Source: CAZJQD01 sp964548165 [NCBI: uncultured bacterium]
Lineage (GTDB): Bacteria > UBA8481
Direction of reading: 5' to 3'
DNA length: 10,386 nt
NCBI GenBank assembly: GCA_964548165.1
Contig: CAZJQD010000076.1
Location: 1 to 10,386, forward strand
Positions 1-5,062 of this stretch are shown one piece after another. The position numbers and the translations under genes are program-made. The notes under the pieces were generated by a model. That model was given only the letters and a program-made list of their open reading frames with translations. It made no database searches and was not told the origin of the DNA. Within the stretch, counting starts at the first letter, position 1; each line of letters starts with the position of its first letter.

Positions 1-1
1 G

Positions 2-1045
2 TTCGACAAGGGCTACGTCTCGCCCTACTTCTGCACCGACGCCAACCGCATGGAGGCCGTTCTCGAAGAGGCCTTCATCCTCATCTATGACAAGAAGATC
101 TCCTCGATGAAGGACATCCTCCCGATCCTGGAGAAGATCGCCCAGGCCGGGAAGCCCATCCTCATCATCGCCGAAGAGATCGAGGGCGAGGCCCTGGCCA
201 CGCTCGTCGTCAACAATATCCGCAAGACCCTGGTCTGCTGCGCCGTGAAGGCGCCGGGCTTCGGCGACCGCCGCAAGGCCATGCTCGAGGATATCGCCAA
301 GCTCACCGGCGGAACGGTCATCTCGGAAGAGGTCGGCCTCAAGCTCGACCAGGCCCAGATATCCGACCTCGGCCGCGCCAAGCGCATCGTCGTCGGCAAG
401 GAAAACACCACCATCGTCGAGGGCTCGGGCAAGAAGTCCGAGATCCAGGCGCGCATCAGCCAGATCAAGACCCAGATCGAGGAGACGACCTCCGATTACG
501 ACCGTGAGAAGCTGCAGGAGCGGCTGGCGAAGCTTGCCGGCGGCGTCGCAGTCATCAACGTCGGAGCCGCAACCGAGACCGAAATGAAGGAAAAGAAGCA
601 CCGCGTTGAGGACGCCCTGTCCGCCACGCGCGCCGCTGTCGAAGAAGGCATCGTGGTCGGAGGCGGCGTCGCGCTGCTTCGCGCCGCCAAGGGCCTCGAC
701 GGCATCAAGTTCTCGAACGACGACGAGCGGGTGGGCGGCGACATCGTCCGCAAGGCTCTCCGCGCGCCGCTGCGCATGATCTGCAACAATGCGGGCGTCG
801 AAGGATCCGTGGTCGTGGAGAAGGTTCTCGAAGGCAAGGGCAGCTTCGGCTTCAACGCCGAGTCCCTGGAGTACGAGGATCTCGTGAAGGCCGGCATCAT
901 CGACCCCACGAAGGTGACGCGTTCCGCTCTTCAGAACGCGGCCTCCATCGCGGCCATGATGCTCACCACCGAGTGCCTGGTCACCGACCTTCCCGAAAAA
1001 GAGAAGACCCCGCCCATGCCCCACGGCGGCGGCGGCGACTACTAA
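2..1045 (+). CDS. groL: Chaperonin GroEL (60 kDa chaperonin), 5'-truncated
   Basis: ATP-dependent cytosolic protein-folding chaperonin (Hsp60) that works as a double heptameric ring with GroES. The reading frame is open from base 2, so the first visible residues ([10 protein letters not shown]) correspond to about residue 195 of E. coli GroEL; 347 residues remain, which fits a full protein of about 540. Seen: the apical-domain stretch [14 protein letters not shown], the [16 protein letters not shown] block, the TGGTVISEE motif, [18 protein letters not shown], and the equatorial segment [15 protein letters not shown] that contains the conserved Asp needed for ATP hydrolysis. The C-terminus ends MPHGGGGDY instead of the flexible GGM repeats of many GroELs. 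Another oddity is the Cys pair in [13 protein letters not shown], where E. coli has Ala residues. The gene start, and any groES, lie outside the window. A strong terminator follows 24 bp after the stop. Identification is certain. Confidence 0.98.
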   Translation, partial: FDKGYVSPYFCTDANRMEAVLEEAFILIYDKKISSMKDILPILEKIAQAGKPILIIAEEIEGEALATLVVNNIRKTLVCCAVKAPGFGDRRKAMLEDIAKLTGGTVISEEVGLKLDQAQISDLGRAKRIVVGKENTTIVEGSGKKSEIQARISQIKTQIEETTSDYDREKLQERLAKLAGGVAVINVGAATETEMKEKKHRVEDALSATRAAVEEGIVVGGGVALLRAAKGLDGIKFSNDDERVGGDIVRKALRAPLRMICNNAGVEGSVVVEKVLEGKGSFGFNAESLEYEDLVKAGIIDPTKVTRSALQNAASIAAMMLTTECLVTDLPEKEKTPPMPHGGGGDY

Positions 1046-1069
1046 ACCGCACCTGACGTAGTAAAGGCC

Positions 1070-1104
1070 GAGGCCCCGCCGGAAACGGCGGGGCCTCATT
1101 TTTT
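1070..1104 (+). terminator. Rho-independent terminator of groL
   Basis: A perfect 11-bp GC-rich stem (1070-1080 GAGGCCCCGCC pairing with 1087-1097 GGCGGGGCCTC) closes a six-base loop GGAAAC and is followed by A and then six T residues (1099-1104). It lies 24 bp after the groL stop codon, so groL is the last gene of its transcript. Confidence 0.94.
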
Positions 1105-1126
1105 AAGGGCGGGCCGCCCTGGGGGT

Positions 1127-1167
1127 TAAACGAAAAACCCCCGGCCGCGAGCATCGCAACCGGGGGT
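1127..1167 (-). terminator. Rho-independent terminator for the minus-strand HTH gene
   Basis: Read on the minus strand, ACCCCCGG (1167-1160) pairs with CCGGGGGT (1144-1137). Inside it a second short stem GCGA/TCGC (1157-1154 with 1150-1147) closes a three-base loop. The stem runs into TTTTT at 1137-1133 and then CGTTTAA. The T-tract is on the minus-strand side only, so the signal belongs to the converging gene at 1236-1457, whose stop lies about 70 bp upstream. With the groL terminator it forms a pair of convergent terminators. Confidence 0.75.
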
Positions 1168-1235
1168 CTTGGGGTGTTACTGGAGCCAGCGGGTCGCGGC
1201 CAACTTCGCCGCGGTGTTACTCGGGGAAGTGAGCT

Positions 1236-1457
1236 TCAGGCCTCCTGGCGATCCGAAAACGCATTCACGAGGTCCGACTTTCGGAACCTGCGGTGACCCA
1301 TGCGCGAGAACCGATAGCACTTCAACCGGTTTCCGGACGTCATACGGCGGATCGTCGCCTGGGATACGCCCAGGTAACGGGCCGCCTCGTCGATCCCGAC
1401 GAACCCGTCCTTCCCGTCCTCTACTGTCGTGTTAGCTGCATACAATGCCGTCTGCAT
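1236..1457 (-). CDS. Small helix-turn-helix (excisionase/MerR-like HTH_17) DNA-binding protein
   Basis: A 73-residue protein. Residues 18-66 match the pattern of the short winged HTH family often called excisionase or MerR-like HTH_17: GFVGIDEAARYLGVSQATIRR (first helix, turn and recognition helix), then a wing (GHRRFRKSDLVNAF) with the usual RRFRKSDL ending. The first 17 residues (MQTALYAANTTVEDGKD) are not part of the domain. The ATG at 1457 is supported by a good Shine-Dalgarno sequence, AAGGAG at 1470-1465, seven bases before the start. The gene stands alone, converges on groL, has its own terminator, and is upstream of no other minus-strand gene. Members of this family act as transcription regulators or as recombination directionality factors. 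No integrase or phage gene is visible here, so a plain regulator is at least as likely. Target unknown. Confidence 0.75.
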   Translation of the reverse strand: MQTALYAANTTVEDGKDGFVGIDEAARYLGVSQATIRRMTSGNRLKCYRFSRMGHRRFRKSDLVNAFSDRQEA

Positions 1458-1824
1458 CCGCTATCTCCTTTCACATATGAACTGTATTGGCGGCTATGGA
1501 AGCCGCTGGAGTTCTTCCTTAACAGTCGGAAAGGGATTGATGAACTTTAACGTTTCTTGAAGAAAAGTTTCTAGCCGGGGATAGCGAGACCTGCCGACGA
1601 ACCCATCCGCAGGATTCCAACACGGAGACCACGGGGACCACGGAGAAGACCCATACAATGCCTAGATTCCAGAAATTCGGATCCTCTGTTCGCACTGCAT
1701 CGGCGAACTGCATCGGGAATATGGCGCACTTTGTTGGTGCGGATCCCCCTCTATGCCTTGCTCCGTGGTCCCCGTGGTCTCCCAGGCGCGCCTGTCCGTG
1801 GTGCGATTGTGCAAATCAGGACGG
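1458..1824. other. Non-coding gap between HTH gene and dodecin gene
   Basis: About 370 bp with no convincing gene. The part near the HTH gene (1480-1580) is richer in A+T than the rest of the window and is where its promoter should lie, but I see no clear -35/-10 pair. It holds a short stem GCGGCT/AGCCGC (1490-1495, 1501-1506) and an imperfect 21-bp palindrome at 1549-1569 centred on TTTCTTGAAGAAA, a possible operator. The right part is the inverted-repeat element described separately. A 13-nt tandem duplication of ACTGCATCGG occurs at 1694-1703 and 1707-1716. CAGGCGCGCCTG at 1783-1794 is a perfect 12-bp palindrome. No T-tract terminator was seen after dodecin. Confidence 0.6.
1624..1782. repeat. 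Element bounded by perfect 22-bp inverted repeats made of ACCACGGRG units
   Basis: Bases 1624-1645 and 1761-1782 are exact reverse complements over 22 bp and enclose 115 bp. The left arm is itself built of 9-nt units: AACACGGAG (1619-1627), ACCACGGGG (1628-1636), ACCACGGAG (1637-1645). The right arm has CTCCGTGGT and CCCCGTGGT. Pairing is lost immediately outside both arms. Short GGATCC-containing stretches (around 1680 and 1741) recur inside. No protein is encoded. From memory, intergenic repeats of the ACCACGGAG type are scattered through several environmental phyla. Whether this copy is a mobile palindrome (MITE/REP-like) or a transcription-terminating structure for the dodecin operon cannot be told from one copy. 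Confidence 0.8.
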
Positions 1825-2028
1825 CTAGAGCAGTCGAGCTCCGATGCGGATCTTGACCTGGTATTCGGCAACGGCGGCGCCGCTGATGCGCCCCCTCTGC
1901 TCGATGACCTCGAACCACGCCAGGTGCTCCTCGGACTTCGCCGCGGCCGCGATCGCCTGCTTCGTGGCATCCTCGTACGAGACCGTGCTGACACCGACAA
2001 CCTCGATCATCCGGTAGGCGCGTTCCAT
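1825..2028 (-). CDS. Dodecin family flavin-binding protein
   Basis: A 67-residue protein of exactly the usual dodecin size. Dodecins form hollow dodecamers in the cytoplasm that bind riboflavin, FMN or lumichrome and protect or buffer flavins. Seen: the N-terminal strand YRMIEVVGVS, the helix YEDATKQAIAAAAKS, the diagnostic LAWFEVIEQRG (Trp38, which stacks on the flavin isoalloxazine ring in characterised dodecins), and VAEYQVKIRIGARL, with Gln57 at the place of the flavin-contacting Gln. The ATG at 2028 has AAGGAG six bases upstream, and this Shine-Dalgarno overlaps the TGA stop of the E1 gene (11-bp gap), so translation of the two is probably coupled. It is the last gene of the minus-strand run. 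Why a flavin-storage protein sits with sulfur-transfer genes is unclear. Identification is firm. Confidence 0.95.
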   Translation of the reverse strand: MERAYRMIEVVGVSTVSYEDATKQAIAAAAKSEEHLAWFEVIEQRGRISGAAVAEYQVKIRIGARLL

Positions 2029-2039
2029 GGAATTCTCCT

Positions 2040-3191
2040 TCAGTAGTCGGTCAGGGACGAATCGACGTCCGAAATCCAGGCCTTGATGCCACCCGTCAGG
2101 TTCTTCGCGTGCTTGAATCCATGCTCAGTCAGGAAATCGACGGCCTTGGCCGAACGCCCCCCCATCTTGCAGTGCACGATGATCTCCTGGTTGGGATCGA
2201 GCTCGCCAATCCGGTCGGGCAGGGTGTTCAAGGGGATCAGCTTCGCGCCGATGTTGCAGATGTCGTACTCGAACTGCTCGCGCACATCGAGGATGAAAGG
2301 TTTCTCACCCGCATCCAGCCGCGCCTTCAGTTCCGTTGCCGTGATCGTCTGCATGGACTTTTCCTCCTGGGGAACGATGCCGCAGAATTGCTCGTAATCG
2401 ATAAGTTCCTTGATCGTCGCGTTGGTCCCGCAGAGCTTGCAGTTGGGGTCGCGGCGCAGTTTCAGCTCCCGGAACTTCATCCCGAGAGCGTCGTAGAGGA
2501 GCAGGCGGCCGAGGAGCGAATCGCCCTGGCCGAGGATGAGCTTGATGGCCTCGGTGGCCTGGATGAGCGCGATGACCCCGGGCAGGACTCCCAGGACGCC
2601 GCCCTCCGCGCAGCTCGGCACCATGCCCGGAGGCGGCGGTTCCGGGTAGAGGCACCGGTAACAGGGGCCGCCCAGCGAGGGGGCAAAGACCGAGGCCTGC
2701 CCCTCGAACCGGAAGATGGACCCGTAGATGTTGGGTTTCCCGAGGAGCACGGAGACGTCGTTGGCGAGGTAGCGGGTCGGGAAGTTGTCCGTCCCGTCGA
2801 TGATGATGTCGTAGTCCTTCGCGATACCCATCGCCGTCTCGGCCTTGAACGGCCCCTCGTGCACCACGACCTCGCAGAACGGGTTGATGGCCTTCACCTT
2901 CTCCGCCGCGGACGCCGTCTTGGGCCGGCCAACATCGGTGGAGAAGTGGATGACCTGGCGCTGGAGGTTTGAGGCGTCGACGACATCAAAGTCGGCGATG
3001 CCGAGCTTTCCAATGCCGGTCGCCGCCAGGTAGAGAAGCAGGGGCGAACCCAGGCCACCGGCGCCGATGATGAGGATGGAGGCGGCCTTGAGCTTCTTTT
3101 GGCCCTCGACGCCGACCTCGGGCAGGATGACATGGCGGCTGTAACGCTTCAGCTCCTCGGATGTCAGCGGCGGGAGTTCCTTCGTGGACAT
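2040..3191 (-). CDS. moeB: E1-like adenylyltransferase with rhodanese domain (MoeB/MoeZ type)
   Basis: 383 residues in two parts. Residues 1-270 are a ThiF/MoeB/E1 fold: RYSRHVILPEVG (17-28), nucleotide-binding loop GAGGLG (43-48), SNLQRQ (74-79), DGTDN (132-136), zinc ligands CYRC (177-180) and CKLC (251-254), and SCAEGGVLGVLPG with Cys194. Residues 281-380 are a rhodanese domain with active-site loop HCKMGGRS (Cys341) and the end motif LTGGIKAW. Such fusions (mycobacterial MoeZ, human MOCS3) adenylate the C-terminal Gly of a MoaD-like carrier and then give it sulfur from the rhodanese persulfide, making a thiocarboxylate. The likely partner is the carrier gene 11 bp upstream. The ATG at 3191 has no clear Shine-Dalgarno, so it is probably translated by re-initiation after that gene. 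The enzyme might also serve molybdopterin or tRNA thiolation carriers elsewhere in the genome. The symbol is by family; moeZ would be equally apt. Confidence 0.95.
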   Translation of the reverse strand: MSTKELPPLTSEELKRYSRHVILPEVGVEGQKKLKAASILIIGAGGLGSPLLLYLAATGIGKLGIADFDVVDASNLQRQVIHFSTDVGRPKTASAAEKVKAINPFCEVVVHEGPFKAETAMGIAKDYDIIIDGTDNFPTRYLANDVSVLLGKPNIYGSIFRFEGQASVFAPSLGGPCYRCLYPEPPPPGMVPSCAEGGVLGVLPGVIALIQATEAIKLILGQGDSLLGRLLLYDALGMKFRELKLRRDPNCKLCGTNATIKELIDYEQFCGIVPQEEKSMQTITATELKARLDAGEKPFILDVREQFEYDICNIGAKLIPLNTLPDRIGELDPNQEIIVHCKMGGRSAKAVDFLTEHGFKHAKNLTGGIKAWISDVDSSLTDY

Positions 3192-3202
3192 GGGGATGGC
3201 GA

Positions 3203-3478
3203 CTAGAGCCCGCCGGCGATCGAGGGAACGATCAGCACGGTCTGGCCGTCAGCGACCGGGGTCGCCAGGCCCTGGAGATGCCGGACGTCTTCATCGCCGA
3301 GGTAGACGTTGACGAAGTTGCGGGGCTGGCCGTCGGGACCGAGGATGTTCTTGCCGACCTCGGGAAACTGCGCGGCCAGGGCCTGGATCGTCTCCCCGAC
3401 CGTGGAACCCGCAACCTCGACCGTGCCCTGCCCACCCGTGAACCGCCTCAGCGGCGTTGGAACCTGCACCTTGATCAT
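3203..3478 (-). CDS. MoaD/CysO-type ubiquitin-like sulfur carrier with Gly-Gly-Leu C-terminus
   Basis: A 91-residue beta-grasp protein. It matches CysO of Mycobacterium better than ThiS or MoaD of E. coli: VQVPTPLRRFTGGQ (5-17), GSTVGETIQAL (24-34), RNFVNVYLGDEDVRHLQGL (53-71, the CysO hallmark), TPVADGQTVLIVPSIAGG (73-90). Carriers of this type end in Gly-Gly so that the last Gly can be adenylated and thiolated. Here the codons read GGC GGG CTC TAG, so the product ends Gly89-Gly90-Leu91 and the diglycine is masked by one residue. Known masked carriers (HcyS with an extra Ala; QbsE with a two-residue tail) are unmasked by a JAMM protease encoded beside them, and one lies directly upstream here. 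The start ATG overlaps the JAMM stop (ATGA, 3475-3478), so the two are translationally coupled. Function in cysteine formation is inferred from the neighbours. Confidence 0.92.
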   Translation of the reverse strand: MIKVQVPTPLRRFTGGQGTVEVAGSTVGETIQALAAQFPEVGKNILGPDGQPRNFVNVYLGDEDVRHLQGLATPVADGQTVLIVPSIAGGL

Positions 3479-3903
3479 CGAACCCGCACGTCCTCCTCGA
3501 TAAAGCTCTTTTCGTCATCAGCGAGCCGCCAGGACGTCAACAGTGCCGAGCGGCCCTTCTCTACGGAGAGAATGATATAGGAATAGAACGGCCACGCCCA
3601 TTCGAGATCGGTCGGGCTCGGCCGCGACGGATGATCGGGGTGCGTGTGGTAGAACCCGAGCACCATGAGCCCCCGCGCGTCGGCGTCCCGCTCGATCCGG
3701 GCCAGCGCCAGCGGGTCGATCGTGTAGCGCCGCTCGCGGTTCTCCTCCTTCGTGTTCTCCATCCGCACCAACTCCGTGCAGACGCGATCCGTCCCATCGT
3801 CACGGCCCAGCATCACGCCGACGATCTCGTACGGATACCCGGCCTCCCCGTGCTCCCGGATCGCCCGTTCCTGCTCGCCCGTCAGCTGGATATGAACCGT
3901 CAC
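3475..3903 (-). CDS. JAMM/MPN+ (M67) zinc metalloprotease, Mec-like
   Basis: A 142-residue cytoplasmic metalloprotease with an intact JAMM site: Glu26 (YPYEIVGVMLG), then His86-Thr-His88, Ser96 and Asp99 in the spacing H-x-H-x7-S-x2-D (FYHTHPDHPSRPSPTDLEWA), followed by SYIILSV. The length is typical of the stand-alone bacterial M67 family. In Mycobacterium the family member Mec cuts the new cysteine off CysO; HcyD and QbsD trim residues beyond the carrier diglycine. Here it could do both jobs on the Gly-Gly-Leu carrier encoded next to it, with which it shares a four-base overlap. The start is GTG at 3903: two in-frame TGA codons close by rule out extension upstream, and GAGGTGA at 3914-3908 is a good Shine-Dalgarno. 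It is separated from cysM by a structured 189-bp spacer. Confidence 0.95.
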   Translation of the reverse strand: MTVHIQLTGEQERAIREHGEAGYPYEIVGVMLGRDDGTDRVCTELVRMENTKEENRERRYTIDPLALARIERDADARGLMVLGFYHTHPDHPSRPSPTDLEWAWPFYSYIILSVEKGRSALLTSWRLADDEKSFIEEDVRVR

Positions 3904-3941
3904 TCGATCACCTCATCATCCATGGAATGAAGCCGCGCCCA

Positions 3942-4073
3942 GCCGGCAACGCATGCCTCGAAGCGGCCTAGGCATCGCCGAATCCAGGAGGGAGAAGGCG
4001 ATGACGGGACGCCGCCGGATTTCCCAGGAGTGGGAAATCCAAGGCAAGACGCGGAGAGACATGCGTTGCCGGC
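3942..4073. repeat. Structured palindromic element in the cysM-JAMM gene spacer
   Basis: The 189-bp gap between cysM and the JAMM gene is mostly one folded unit. GCCGGCAACGCATG (3942-3955) is the exact reverse complement of 4060-4073. After one C/A mismatch, three more pairs (3957-3959 with 4056-4058) extend the stem to 18 positions. In minus-strand RNA that mismatch becomes a G-U wobble, so the fold is complete in the operon transcript. Inside lie two further hairpins, at 4017-4040 and at 3973-4003 (CATCGCC/GGCGATG with a 17-nt loop). No T-tract follows, so it is not a standard terminator. It may be an inserted palindromic repeat or an RNA structure that sets the ratio of CysM to the downstream proteins. 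Confidence 0.75.
4017..4040. repeat. Perfect 10-bp hairpin inside the spacer element
   Basis: GGATTTCCCA (4017-4026) and TGGGAAATCC (4031-4040) pair perfectly around a four-base GGAG loop (CTCC in the minus-strand transcript). It is the most stable inner hairpin of the 3942-4073 element. No run of T follows on either strand. Confidence 0.85.
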
Positions 4074-4092
4074 CAGCGCACGCGACGACACG

Positions 4093-5010
4093 CTAGATCT
4101 CGTAATCCAGGGTCCAGAACTTGTCCTGGAGGTAGCGCTGACCGTCGTCGCACATCACGACGACAATGGCCAGGTCCTTCGAGGGATACTTCTTCGCCAC
4201 CTCTGTGGCCACGACGACGTTGGCGCCCGCGGAGGGCCCCACCAGGAGCCCTTCCTCGCGCGCCAGCCGGCGGCACATCTCCTGCGCCGCTTCGGTGTTC
4301 ACCTCGAAGGTCTCATCCTTCAACGTCGCGTCGTAGATCTTCGGCACGTCGACGGTCGCGAGGTGCTTGATGCCCTCCAGCCCGTGAAAGGGTGAGTCGG
4401 GCTGGCCCTCGATGATCCGGATCCCGGTCTTCTTGTCTCGAAAGAACCGGGAGAGCCCCACGAAGGTCCCGGAGGTCCCGACCACCGAGACGAAGTGCGT
4501 GATCCTCCCCTCGGACTGCTCCCAGATCTCGGGACCGGTGAACTTGTAGTGAGCCTGCCAATTCGCGTCATTCGAATACTGGTCGGGGTAGAACCACTTG
4601 TCCGGGTTCTCGGCGTAGACCTGGCGCGCCACGCGCTGGGCGCCGTCGGTCGCCTCCAGCGGATCCGTCGTGATGACCTCGACTCCCGACGCCCTCAGGA
4701 TGGCGAATCGTTCCGGCGACGCGTTCTTCGGCACGCAGAGCGTCACGCCGATCCCCAGCGCGGCGCCGATCCAGGCATAGGCGATCCCGGTGTTCCCGCT
4801 CGTCGCGTCGAGGATGCGCATGCCCTCCCTGAGCTTCCCGGAGCGGATGCCCTCGGTCACCATGTTGAGCCCGGCGCGATCCTTGACCGAGCCGCCCGGG
4901 TTCATGTGCTCGAGCTTGGCCCAGATCGTGTACTCGCCGCCGGTGATCCGGTCGAGCGTCACGAGGGGCGTATTCCCCACGGCCTTGAGTATCCGGCGGT
5001 CCAATTGCAT
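4093..5010 (-). CDS. cysM: Cysteine synthase, CysM/CysK family (PLP-dependent)
   Basis: A 305-residue fold-type II PLP enzyme that makes cysteine from an activated serine plus a sulfur donor. Seen: the PLP lysine Lys43 in NPGGSVKDRAG (37-47), the substrate loop TSGNTG (70-75), the phosphate-binding loop GTSGT (178-182), and GPSAGAN (258-264) with Ser260 facing the pyridine nitrogen. PDSPFHGLEGIKHL (204-217) is a CysM-like region with a basic residue, Lys215, near where mycobacterial CysM has the Arg that reads the phosphate of O-phosphoserine; this alignment is by eye. The C-terminus is short (RYLQDKFWTLDYEI), like E. coli CysM and unlike the longer mycobacterial tail. Placement ahead of the JAMM and CysO-like genes suggests that it uses a protein thiocarboxylate as sulfur source; free sulfide remains possible. 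ATG at 5010 has no Shine-Dalgarno but a TAGAAT box six bases before it. An in-frame TAG nearby prevents extension. Confidence 0.95.
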   Translation of the reverse strand: MQLDRRILKAVGNTPLVTLDRITGGEYTIWAKLEHMNPGGSVKDRAGLNMVTEGIRSGKLREGMRILDATSGNTGIAYAWIGAALGIGVTLCVPKNASPERFAILRASGVEVITTDPLEATDGAQRVARQVYAENPDKWFYPDQYSNDANWQAHYKFTGPEIWEQSEGRITHFVSVVGTSGTFVGLSRFFRDKKTGIRIIEGQPDSPFHGLEGIKHLATVDVPKIYDATLKDETFEVNTEAAQEMCRRLAREEGLLVGPSAGANVVVATEVAKKYPSKDLAIVVVMCDDGQRYLQDKFWTLDYEI

Positions 5011-5016
5011 CAGGAC

Positions 5017-5046
5017 ATTCTATCCGCCCGGGTCCGTTTCACCCAA
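5017..5046 (-). promoter_or_regulatory. Candidate leaderless promoter of cysM
   Basis: On the minus strand TAGAAT (5022-5017) matches the -10 consensus at five of six bases and lies six bases before the cysM ATG, which places the expected transcription start on the A of the ATG. A weak -35, TTGGGT (5046-5041), lies 18 bp upstream. No Shine-Dalgarno is present, as expected for a leaderless message. The 52-bp gap to the permease gene would allow a separate promoter, though read-through from the pump operon is also likely. Confidence 0.45.
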
Positions 5047-5062
5047 GGAGGGAAACGCCCGG

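Noticed and set aside
1173-1221. Direct repeat GGTGTTACT (1173-1181, 1213-1221) flanking a 6-bp hairpin (1195-1213)
   Set aside because: Short and single; no gene or known element goes with it, so it may be chance in a GC-rich gap.
1441-1662. CATACAATGCC occurring near both 1439 and 1652 as possible plus-strand -10 boxes
   Set aside because: No -35 at a proper distance and no plus-strand gene downstream; the first copy lies inside the HTH coding region.
1519-1713. Minus-strand frame of 64 codons in the 1458-1824 gap
   Set aside because: It runs through the inverted-repeat arm (giving FSVVPVVSV), has no ribosome site and no family resemblance.
2109-2972. Plus-strand frame of 287 codons opposite the E1-rhodanese gene
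   Set aside because: Antisense to a well-supported gene, with low-complexity Arg/Glu/Asp-rich translation.
3900-4091. Minus-strand frame of 63 codons in the cysM-JAMM spacer
   Set aside because: It is read through the palindromic element, has no domain, and is better explained as structured non-coding sequence.
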